Below, in pieces: positions 23,162 through 33,120 of a stretch of 64,000 nt of DNA. The position numbers and the translations under genes were made by a program. The stretch is from Colletotrichum lupini (Eukaryota; Ascomycota; Sordariomycetes; Glomerellales; Glomerellaceae). Positions within the stretch are counted from its first letter, which is position 1, and each line of letters opens with the position of its first letter. The stretch is from assembly GCF_023278565.1 (NCBI RefSeq), contig NC_064672.1:806001-870000 (forward strand). Reading direction: 5' to 3'. The notes under the pieces were generated by a model. The model had not been told where the DNA came from and did no database searches. It saw only the letters and a program-made list of their open reading frames with translations.

Positions 23162-24422
23162 CAATTTCAGGCAAGACTTGCCTGAAGGGGGCCTTTCGGT
23201 ATTTCCTTCTTCGTCTTCTTCTTTTCTTAGCAAAGACACAAGACAGAAGAGAAATCTTGAGATGAAGAGGCGGGGCTGGAGGTTTTTTTTTGCGATGAGA
23301 TTTCCGAATCTGGTAGACAGGCAACCAGTCGGCAAACATGCCTTTTTTCTTTTTCTAAAATAGCTTTTTAGGTTGTGCTGCCCCATGGGAAAAGATTGCC
23401 AAAGGTCTTGTAAAGTCTACTTTGAGAGACACAGAAGTGTTCAAGATGACACGTTTTTCGTCGGCAGGTGCGGAAGTTCGTGGCGTGCCTCATTTGGGTG
23501 AGGTACTATCATCACACTCGTCGAGATAGGAGAGCAGATGAGTCGAGACGAAATTCGCTCCCGAAGCTAGAGATGAGAACGAGTGCTTCTGAGAGAGTGG
23601 AGCTGCTGATATAGGCTGAGTGTCAAACTGTTCGGTGACGTGTCTGCCACGGCTTTTCTTACCCTGGGATAACAAGCAGTTGATATGATCTGGCTCAGTA
23701 GCTCCAAAGAGGTTGGCTTGTGCTCTAGGAACTTTCTGCTCCGTCTTGCCAGAGTTCCCCCTTTGAAAATTCAATGTCTATACTGGACAGAAGCAGACCT
23801 AATCTGCAAAGTTCGATTGGCGTTGCATAGAGCGAGTTCGCAGATGGAAGGTTTGGACGACTTTGAATGGATGTGATGATGTGGCAGAGAGGAGGGCAAT
23901 ACACTTCAAGACCATGATCATTGAGTTTTCAGGCATCAACTTTGACATCAACTTTGAAGAAGACAAATCCTTTGCGCTCGTTCAACAGCCTTGGCCTATT
24001 GTGCTATTGCCTTCAAATATGACACAGAACTAACCCAGGTGAGATGAGACTGCTCTACCGTTATTTTACTTCTAAACGCTTCGGGGAGGATCGCCGAGAC
24101 TAGAAAGCAGAGAGTTGGGCAGGCCGTTCCTAGGATTAAACAGTAATACCAGTAACGCTCTTCTTGGAATTAACTCTACTCGTCACATAGTTTGGCGCCT
24201 TGTTAAGTGTCTTCTGAGCGAGTACTCTAGTTCACCATTGTTCGGCGACGTGGGAGGCTAGTCGGTCGTCAAACTTGTCGTTGAGTAACCCCATATGTCA
24301 TCTTTTCATTCATCCATTACACAATATGTACATAGAAAGCGGCCAAAGGTGGCCTAGGTCATCGACTGCCGTCGAAAAACTTGACCGTAAAATGCCCTCG
24401 GGAACTGCAAATGACGAGCCCC
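19359..24422. other. 5-kb gene-poor stretch
   Basis: No gene recognised. It contains the 3' flank of the ZIP gene, a long (GT)n run at 23124-23160, G-rich tracts near 21235-21250 and 22955-22970, and many short frames without domains. A 161-codon minus frame at 22450-22935 has no recognisable motif. Long untranslated RNAs or small secreted-protein genes with tiny exons cannot be excluded. Confidence 0.5.
23124..23160. repeat. (GT)n microsatellite
   Basis: About 18 uninterrupted GT units directly after a GTGCGAGAGTGTGCGAGTGT stretch. Confidence 0.95.
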
Positions 24423-27110
24423 TTAGACAACCGTCACAGTCGCATTCCCGCGGAAATCATCGCTCGAAGACCCGACAAAGACGGTGAAATCGCCCGGCTC
24501 AACGACGTACTGCAGCTTCTTATCCCACAAACCCCACGAGGAGACGGGCAGGTCAATCGAGACATCAGCGGTCTCGCCGGCCTTGATGAAGACCTTGGAG
24601 AAGCCGCGCAGCTCCTTGTTGGGCACGACGATGGAGGAGATCATGTCCTTGACGTAGACCTGGACGACCTCTGCGCCGTCGCGGGTCGAGTTGTTGGTCA
24701 CCTGCACGCTAAGGGTGACGGTGTCGGTGGGGGAGACGGTGGAGGCGGAGACGGAGATGTCGTGGTAGTCGAAGGTGCTGTAGGAGAGACCGTAGCCGAA
24801 CTGTGGTTGGATTTGGGTTAGAAAGACTGTCAAGAAGGAGAGGGAAAAAAAAAAAGGAGCTGTTGGATGTGTTCTTACTTCGTACAAGGGCAGAGGAGTC
24901 GACAAGACGTAGTTGCTGCCAAAGACCAAGGTCCCGTTGGCGTACTCCTTACCCGGGTTGGGCCAGGACCGGGCGGAGTTGAGATAATCGTAGTACACAG
25001 GCGTGGTACCGACATCATGCGGGAACGCGACGGAAAGCTTGCCAGAAGGGTTCACGTTTCCGTACAGGATATCCGCCAGCGCGTGACCGCCCTCCTCTCC
25101 CTGGTAGAACATCTGCACCAGCGCGCCAGCCTCGTCCGAGATCCAGGGCTCGGTAATAGGCTTTCCGGAGCTGAAGACGACGACAGTGGGCTTGCCCGTG
25201 TCGATGACGGCTTTGACGAGGCGACCCATGGCGCCGACGAGCTTGAAGTCGTGGACGTCAATGTGCTCGCCCGTGGTGGCGTTGAGGCCGGCCCAGAGCT
25301 CGTCCTGGTCGCGGGACCAGGTGCCCACGACGACGACGGCGACGTCGGCGGCCGAGGCAGCGGCGACGGCCTCGGGGAAGCCGGACTCGTCGTTGGACCA
25401 GCGCTCGGCGCCCTTTGCGTAGGTTACTGTTCCGGAGCTGGCGGCCTTGATGCCGTCGAGGGGGGTGACGCCGCGTTCCATTGCGGTGTGGATGACGTAG
25501 TCGCCGTACTGCGTGATATATTGTTAGCATGGGAAAGGCCTTATCGTATAAAGCTGCACAAAAACTTACGTTGACCAATCCGTGGGCCATGGGGCCGATA
25601 ACGGCGACGTGAGCGTCCTTCTTCAGGGGCAGGGTCTCGTTGTGGTTCTCAAGCAGGATAATGCTCTCGGCGTCGAGGTCGCGGGCGATCTTGCGGTGCT
25701 CCTCTGTGTTGAGGTAGTTGAAGACCTCGTCGTCGGGGACGCCGGTGTACGGGTGTTCAAAGATGCCCGACTTGAACTTTGCGCGGAGAACGCGGGAGAC
25801 GGCCGTGTCGACGACGTCCTCGGGCAGAGTGCCGTTGGCGATGAGCTCGGGGATGTACTGGAAGCTGTAGCGTCCGCCACCCATCTCGACATCGTTACCG
25901 GCAGGGAGAGACTGAAAGACTGGTGAGCAGGGTGTTGTACTAGGGAGCTAAAGAGAGGTACGTACGTTGAGGGTGATGCAAGCATCATCGGTCTCTCCGC
26001 AGACAAAGAAGGCGTTGGAAAGACGAGCGGTACCGCCAGCATCGGACTGAAAGTGTTAGTTACATTCAGTGTCCGGTGTAAAGTCAACAACTTACGATAA
26101 CATAGTACTCGTAACCCCACTCCTCGCGCAAGATCTCAGTCAGCAGGTGGTGGTCTGCGACCGTGGGGACACCGTCATAGGCGTTGTACGAAGACATAAT
26201 GCTCCAGGCGTCGGCGTCAAAGATGGCGCGCTTGAAGGCGGGGAGGTAGGTGGTGCGAAGCTCTCTGGGACCGCCGTGGACGGGAGCCGTGTTGACACCC
26301 TGCTCGGGGGAAGCAAAGGCGGCAAAGTGCTTGACCATGGCGCACACGCCGTTCTCCTGGAGACCCTTGGTGTAGTGGTAGCCGTACTCGCCGACCCTGG
26401 TCTGAGTTAGCTTACGACTTGGTGATGTCCTTTAGGAGTACCATCATACAAGAATGGATCCTCGCCGTAGGTCTCTTCGACACGGCCGAATCTCAGTTCG
26501 CGAGCCAAGTCAACTACGGGGGCGAAGATCTGGTTGACGCCGAGAGCCTTGGACTCGACAGCGATGACCTTGGCCATCTTCTCTACCAGCTCCGGGTTCC
26601 AAGAGCAACCGTGGGCAATGGGCGAGTTGAAGATGGTGGCGTTGAGGGCAAGGAAGCCGTGGATACCCTCGCTCTGGATGAAAGCCGGAATGCCTAGAGA
26701 GTCGGTCTCAGCATCACAGTTCTACTTGGACCCAACTGAATCAAGGAAGAGATCTCACCCAGAGTGGTGTTGTTCACCAGGTAGTCCTGAGCGACCTTTG
26801 CTCCGTAGGAAATGGTGGACACATTGGAGTAGAGACCGGTCCAGATGGAGTTGGCTCTGTTCTCGGCGGCCCAGGTCAGACCGCTTTGGTTGAAGCGGCC
26901 ATCGGTCAGGTTGAGGTAGTCACGAATGTCGGCTTGGAGTAGTTGAGCCGTCTTCTCCTGGATGGTCATGCGCTTCAACAGGTCAGAGACTCTATCGTCA
27001 ATGGGGGCATTCGGGTTCTTGTAAAGGGGCGAAGTGCCATTGGGGAATGTGCCGTTCTGGGCGGAGACGGCCGCGACCAGCAGCGAGGCGAAAGTCAGAG
27101 AGAACTTCAT
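24423..27110 (-). CDS. Secreted GH3 beta-glucosidase
   Basis: Seven minus-strand exons: 27110-26759, 26693-26450, 26396-26096, 26046-25966, 25911-25570, 25508-24879 and 24800-24423, giving 775 residues. MKFSLTFASLLVAAVSA is a clean signal peptide, and many NxS/T sites suggest a glycosylated secreted enzyme. The GH3 barrel shows RVSDLLKRMTIQEKTAQLLQ, GRVEETYGEDPFL, VKHFAAF (Lys221-His222) and the nucleophile motif ISDAGG (Asp301; the third intron falls just before SDAGG). The second domain has IILLENHNETLPLKK and GEEGGHALADILYGNVNPSGKL, followed by LYEFGYGLSYS and a C-terminal fibronectin III-like domain (VTNNSTRDGAEVVQVYV). It would release glucose from beta-linked oligosaccharides; beta-xylosidase activity is possible. 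The last intron (78 nt) has no in-frame stop. Divergent from a GH31 gene. Confidence 0.93.
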
Positions 27111-28737
27111 GATGTTCCGCGATCCGGGTTTCCGAGTCAATGGAACACTGGCTGGGGTGACGTTCGGCTAGAGATCCAGAGCTCAACGGAAGAAAGGGAC
27201 ACGATCCTGGAGACGAAGGCGAGCTGGTAGAGGGTATTAATACAGCTTCTCACAGCTCGCCTCTGGGCCCTCTCTCTACAGGCAGACTGCAGCTCGTTTG
27301 GAGCCGACATTGAGTAACCTGATTAGTGACATGATGCCCACGGCCAAGGAGCCGAAGTGAAATAGACGTAATTGCAATGGGGCAAAGGGCCGGTGAGGGG
27401 AGAGCAGCCTTCTCCGCATCGATCATATTTTATCCGTATTGCACAAAGAAAGGAAAGAAAGGAAAGAAAAAAGGGTGTACCGAGTACCCCTAGTCCCTCC
27501 CCGAAAGGCAAAAGTGAGGAGCGATGTAATGCTAATTTGCGCTCCCGCAGCGGTCTTGTCCGACATTCATTGGGCAGAAGTTTAGAAGAATGGAAGAACC
27601 CTGGGCAGTTGCTGCACATGGCCTCGCAGGGAGTGGCGGTGTTGGGACCAAGAGGAAGCGGACTGACGACAGAACAGAGCTATGAGCTGTCGAATAGCTA
27701 ATTGGGATTGGCAGTGTCCTGGTTTGTATGTATGAAGCTGGCTGTGATGGCATGAGGGGAAGCCAGGAAGCCGTTGGAGATGGAAAAGTTGGAGAAATCC
27801 TGTGTCTCTTTCTCACACAGCAGGACTGGACTCAATGGAAGACGGGAGGTTGCTTCTGCCGAACCGACCGGGGGTTCCACTTGTTTGTGGAGGAGAAGGA
27901 GGCATGTGGGGAAGGAGAAAAGCGACAGGTACGTTCCTTACTCCTAAAGTACCTTACTACTAAGGTACCTTACTCCGCAAGGCAACGGCCAGCCGGGTGC
28001 TTGGCGAGTGGATCCCGAACCGGCCGGTTTCCACCAATGAAGTCCATCACGGCCCCAGCTGATCCGGACCCCGAGAACCGCCCAAATCCGACCAGTCCGG
28101 TTGAAGAACGGCAACAGCACTAACACATACGGCCCCGGGGGGAAACGGGAGGAAACCCCAAGTAAACCCCACACTAACTGCCCAGCATGGAATGGCACAA
28201 GTCACCTTGCCTTATCCATTCATCAGATCACTCACCCCCAGATCTCCGCAAAGTCACGAGTCTATGCCACATTCTGCGGCAATACTCGTTCTTCCCCTTC
28301 TCCTACAGGCTACAGACTGCCCTCATCATCCCGCTCTCCGGCCCACTTCGGATCCTGCGCCATCGGGCCGCACCCCGGGACCAATCGGTGGACGTCAATG
28401 GCTAAACATGAATCAGCGGCCTCGTCCCCGAGGCTCGCTCTATTGCGGAGTACCGGCGGGATTGCGACGATGGGATTCGCCCAATATCTCCCCGACAGCG
28501 GGACTCTGCCGTGTTGCGAGTGAGCCCTCTCTCCAAGACGACCCCTCCGATTAATCCTCCGCACGCCTCGTGCTCCAAGGAATTTTGTCGTACAAGAGAC
28601 GAGATTCACTTCAGTCTTGAGCCGCTTCTCCCGGCTGAACTGTGTTCCTCTCGATTCATCACAACCGTCTTCTCTCTGTTTCGTCGTCCTTTTTGTCAGT
28701 GTGTGTGAGAGATACCCCCCCTTTCAAGGAAATCATC
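27111..28737. promoter_or_regulatory. Divergent upstream region of GH3 and GH31 genes
   Basis: 1.6 kb between opposite start codons. A TATTAATA element at about 27235-27243 (minus direction) lies some 125 bp before the GH3 ATG. Near 27940-27975, GTACCTTACT-like direct repeats occur. A TTTTTGTCAGTGTGTG leader precedes the GH31 ATG. No coding region supported. Confidence 0.55.
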
Positions 28738-31105
28738 ATGGTCCGTCTTCGCGATGGCATGTGGCTGCCCGCCGAGGGCACGGCGACAGAGTACGCAGAG
28801 GAAGTTTACTACACCACTGAGATTGAGGGTGGAAAGGGCCTCAGCTTGTTGTGCCCGACGAGAAAGATCAAGACGCGGGGTCACACTTTGAATGCGAGCA
28901 CAGTCACTCTTGTAAGTCAACGACTCATACCCTCACTTTCACTCCTCACCATGAAATGCCTTTGCTCACACGCAGCAACAGGATGTCAAGGCCGAATTCG
29001 ACGGCGTCATCTCAGTCGAGGCAACGCACTGGGCCGGCGCCCTCAACAAGGGCCCCCATTTTGAGCTCTTCCCCGACGGCAGACCACCAGAAGCCGAGAC
29101 AAAAATCACAAAGGGCGACAAGGGCACGACGACCCTGACCTCGGGCTCGCTGTCCGCGACCATCCACCCAGACTTTGACATACAGTTCCACAGCACCGAC
29201 GGCGCCAAGCGGCTGACGTCGCTCGGCAGCCGAAGCGTCGGCCTCGCCTACAACCCCGCGCCAAGCACCCCGATGCAGACGGGCGACATGCGCGACTTCA
29301 AGCACTACATGTTCACCCAGACCACCCTCGGCGTTGGCGAGACCATCCACGGCCTCGGCGAGCGCTTCGGCGCCTACAATAAAGTCGGCCAGTCCATCTC
29401 CCTCTGGAACGCCGACGGCGGCACTTCCAGCGAGCAGGCCTACAAGAACGTCTCCTTCTGGCTCAGTTCCAAGGGCTACGGCGTGTTTATCGACACGCCG
29501 GGGCGCGTGGAGCTCGAGGTCGGCAGCGAGCGCTGCAACCGCCTGCAGACCGTCGTCGAGGGCCAGCGGCTCAAGTGGTACCTGATCTACGGGCCCACCC
29601 CGAAAGACATCCTCAAGCGCTACACCACGCTCACGGGCCGCGCCGGCAAAGTACCCAGCTGGAGCTTCGGCCTGTGGCTGACGACGAGCTTTACGACGAA
29701 CTACGACGAGGAGACGGTCAACACGTTCCTCGAGGGCATGAAGGCCCGCGGCTCGCCCGTCGACGTGTTCCACTATGACTGCTTCTGGATGAAGGCTTTC
29801 ACGTGGACCGACTTCGTCTTTGACTCGGAGCGCTTCCCGGACCCGAAGGCGCAAATCGCCCGCCTCAAGGAGTCCGGGCTGTGCAAAAAGGTCTGCGTGT
29901 GGATCAACCCCTACATCGCGCAGCACGGCGAGGCCTTCAAAGAGGCCGCGGACAAGGGATACCTCGTCAAGCGCAAGAACGGCGACGTCTGGCAGTGGGA
30001 CCTGTGGCAGGCCGGCATGGGCCTCGTGGACTTCACCAACCCGGACGCCTGCGCGTGGTACGAGGAGAAGCTCAACACCTTGTTCGACCAGGGCGTCGAC
30101 GCCATCAAGACGGATTTCGGCGAGCGCATCCCGACCCTCGACGTCGAGTGGCACGACAAGACGATCGACCCGGTCAAGATGCACAACTACTATGCCTTCT
30201 CCTACAACAAGGTCGTCTACGAGGCGCTGCAGAAGCGCTACGGCGCCGACGAGGCCGTCCTCTTCGCACGCGCCGCGTGCGCCGGCACCCAGCGGTTCCC
30301 GCTCCAGTGGGGCGGCGACTGCGAGTCCACGCCCGAGGCCATGGCCGAGTCGGTCCGCGGCGGGCTCGGGCTCGGCCTCAGCGGCTTCTCGTTCTGGAGC
30401 TGCGACATCGGCGGGTTCGAGGGGTACCCGCCGCCGTGGATCTACAAGCGGTGGGTGGCCATGGGTCTGCTGTGCAGCCACAGCCGGCTGCACGGGAGCA
30501 GCTCGTACCGCGTGCCCTGGGTGATTGACGACGACGATAAGTCCGAGGAAGGGTGCTCGCAGACGCTGGCGACGTGGACGAAGCTCAAGGCGAGGCTGAT
30601 GCCGTATATCTACGCGCAGGCGCAGACGGCGGTGGAGAGGGGGTTGCCGCTCTCGCTGAGGGCCATGTGCATCGAGTTCCCCGAGGACCCGACGTCGTGG
30701 TACCTCGACCGGCAGTTCATGGTCGGCGACAGCCTGCTTGCGGCGCCCATCTTTGAGGAGTCGGGCGAGGTGGAGTTTTACCTCCCCAAGGGGAAGTGGA
30801 CGTCGTTCTTCTCCGGGGAGCACCGCGAGGGGCCGGGGTGGTTCAAGGAGACGCACGGGTTCGGGACGCTGCCGTTGTACGTGCGGGAGAACTCGATTCT
30901 CGTGCTGGGAGCTGAGACGGCCGTCGGCGCCGTGTATGACTACGTGAGGGACAATGAGGTGCGGCTGTACCAGGTCAAGGAGGGGGCGGCGGCGACGCTG
31001 GTGGGGAGCGACGGTAAGGAGATTGGTGTTTTGGAAGTTGGGGCGGATGGGAAGCTCAAGGATACCGTCTTGTTGAATGGCAAGATTTCCATCAAGGAGC
31101 TCTGA
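28738..31105 (+). CDS. GH31 alpha-xylosidase (YicI-like), cytosolic
   Basis: Exons are 28738-28911 and 28976-31105, giving 767 residues. A second AG six bases downstream (exon 2 from 28982) would remove QQ. There is no signal peptide (MVRLRDGMWLPAEGTATEY), so the enzyme is probably intracellular. The catalytic nucleophile is Asp438 in AIKTDFGERIPT and the acid/base is Asp506 in QWGGDCEST. FHYDCFWMKAFTWTDFVFD and VWINPYIAQHG are the typical YicI substrate loop and barrel strands. These features mark alpha-xylosidases that remove xylose from xyloglucan oligosaccharides (isoprimeverose-type), rather than alpha-glucosidases, which carry WIDMNE-type motifs. Third-position GC is very high, which creates long chance frames on the opposite strand. 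Confidence 0.94.
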
Positions 31106-33120
31106 AGTGGTGTTGGATGGTTATGATGATGACATGGTTCGCGGACTTTTGGCCTGTTGAGTGGCACGTCATTGCTTTTGATGAATTATATGAGGCTATC
31201 TTGCATATCGGATTAGATGGCTTAGAGCCGGGCCTTTGTTTTCTAGTTCCTTGGTTTAAGTCTACTTACGATTTTCCAACAGTATTATCATCGTGATTAA
31301 GACCCCTTCCATCTGCATTCCTTCACCAATGGGTGTCCGGCCCGTCCCAGCGGAAGGGAGCAGCCAACCAAGACTTGGCGGATAGTCGGGCATCCCCCAC
31401 TCGCAAGATCCCAAGCCATGGAATGAAGCTATATGCTCTACCCCGCGTCGCTTACGATGAGCCTTGGAAGTAGTAGAAGGCGTCTCCTGAGACAAGGTAC
31501 ATCAAGCCAACATTTCAGCACCATGTAAGTACCGAAACCCCCTCATTCCCCAAACTATCTGGATGCAATCTCCAACTTACGATGCCCCATGCAAGCAGTA
31601 CCTAGATTTTTGTTCGCAGTCCGGGCCAGGGAGCCCAGGAAACTGACCAGGGGGCTCACCCCAGCCGGCTACATATTTCCCCGCGAACCACAGATCATCT
31701 CATCTCCGCACTTTCCCCCCCTCCCCCTTCCCCCCGCACATCTCGGCCCCAGATTCCCTGATTGTGTACGAAGTAGCCACTCATTCATCTCCAAGGCCGC
31801 CGCTACGTAAACCGCAGCGGTGGCCAATTCTTGTGCAAAAAGCACATGTTCGAAATAATTGACCACGAGATCATCAGAAAAATCGTTGCCTCCTTACAGG
31901 CTTAGCTTGAAGCCTCACTAGCACAGGTGGTCCCAAAAGGGGGGCAAACGAATGGAATTGCCAAGTTGTGCGATTATATGATGCAACCCATTACCCTTCC
32001 CCCCTTATATCTCGCGGGGTTACATCTATCGTACGCATATATGCAATCTATCTCGCTGTACAGATACTGTAAGCTGAACCTACAGGACCCTGGCAATACC
32101 CCTTAATATAAATCTTCTATCCAGGGCAGAATAAAATGAGATGAACCTCTTATGTGGCACCTCTGGTAGATCGAAAGCTTAAAGCTTTTCGGATAGAAGG
32201 TGGGTGGATTGCATAAGAACCCCCAGGTATATTCGCTAGACTTCCATATGGGAGATCTGAATTCAACAAGGTATTCCCCCCTTCGGTTTCGGGAGCCGAA
32301 CGGGACCTTCCGTCGGCTTGTATCCCTTTCCCATTCTCCCCGGATGGCCCCCCTAACCGCTCGATCAGACTGGGTGAACCGAATCACCCCTCTCCAGGTT
32401 CCGACTACTGTATGCGAAATAGCTACGATCTGTAAGACTTTTTTTTGGACGCTGTTGTGAAATTGTGCCATGTATCGGACGCGAACCCAACGCAAAGATA
32501 TCCGGCCTCGGAGAAGGGAAATCGAAAGGGAAAAAAGGCGAAGACATGGTCCATATAGACCTCCTCCACCGCGATTGGGTTCTCCCTGTCCCAAGGTCCC
32601 CGGATCAGCATTCCGCTGTGTGTACTGAATAAGATCTGGAACGATCCCACTCAATGATGACCCGCGATCTCGGGTTCTGGTTCCCCATAGACCCAGGCCC
32701 ACGATCTTGGAATGTGACTCTGCGATGTGACTGTAAGTGTTAGTCCTACGGATACACCGTAACGCCCCCCCCCCCTCTGGCATCAGACCCACGCCTCTAA
32801 AGGTAGTTTGGTGAAGGTTCACGTCTCATTACGGCTCCGTGACTGCGTGAAATGCCCATTATTCATTCATGACGAGCCTTTATATGCACTCTCGGGTATG
32901 AACCCTTCATTACCCATACTTGGTGCCTAAAAGCAGCTCATCCCACCTAGATACATACTCATCCGACGGTGATCCAGAAAACCCCAGATCCAAAAGGTAT
33001 ACCGCACGCTGAGCCTCCCATAGGAACATGTGCACATTGCAGGGAATCCTTAATTCAAATCAGTCCACTTGGGGAAACCCATCGTTAGCTCATCTGTCAA
33101 TAGACGTCATCTTCATGAAC
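31106..33120. other. Intergenic region with an unusual organelle-like block
   Basis: No fungal gene recognised. Between about 32100 and 32900 the sequence changes character: a minus frame stays open for 239 codons (32103-32822), two other minus frames and one plus frame are also open there, and homopolymer C/G runs are frequent. The flanks (31106-31900) look like ordinary spacer. See the findings for the organelle hypothesis. Confidence 0.4.

Noticed and set aside
29012..30856. A 614-codon frame antisense to the GH31 gene
   Set aside because: It mirrors the very GC-rich third codon positions of GH31, is rich in Arg/Ala/Leu/Val with no domain, and the plus strand has full catalytic motifs.
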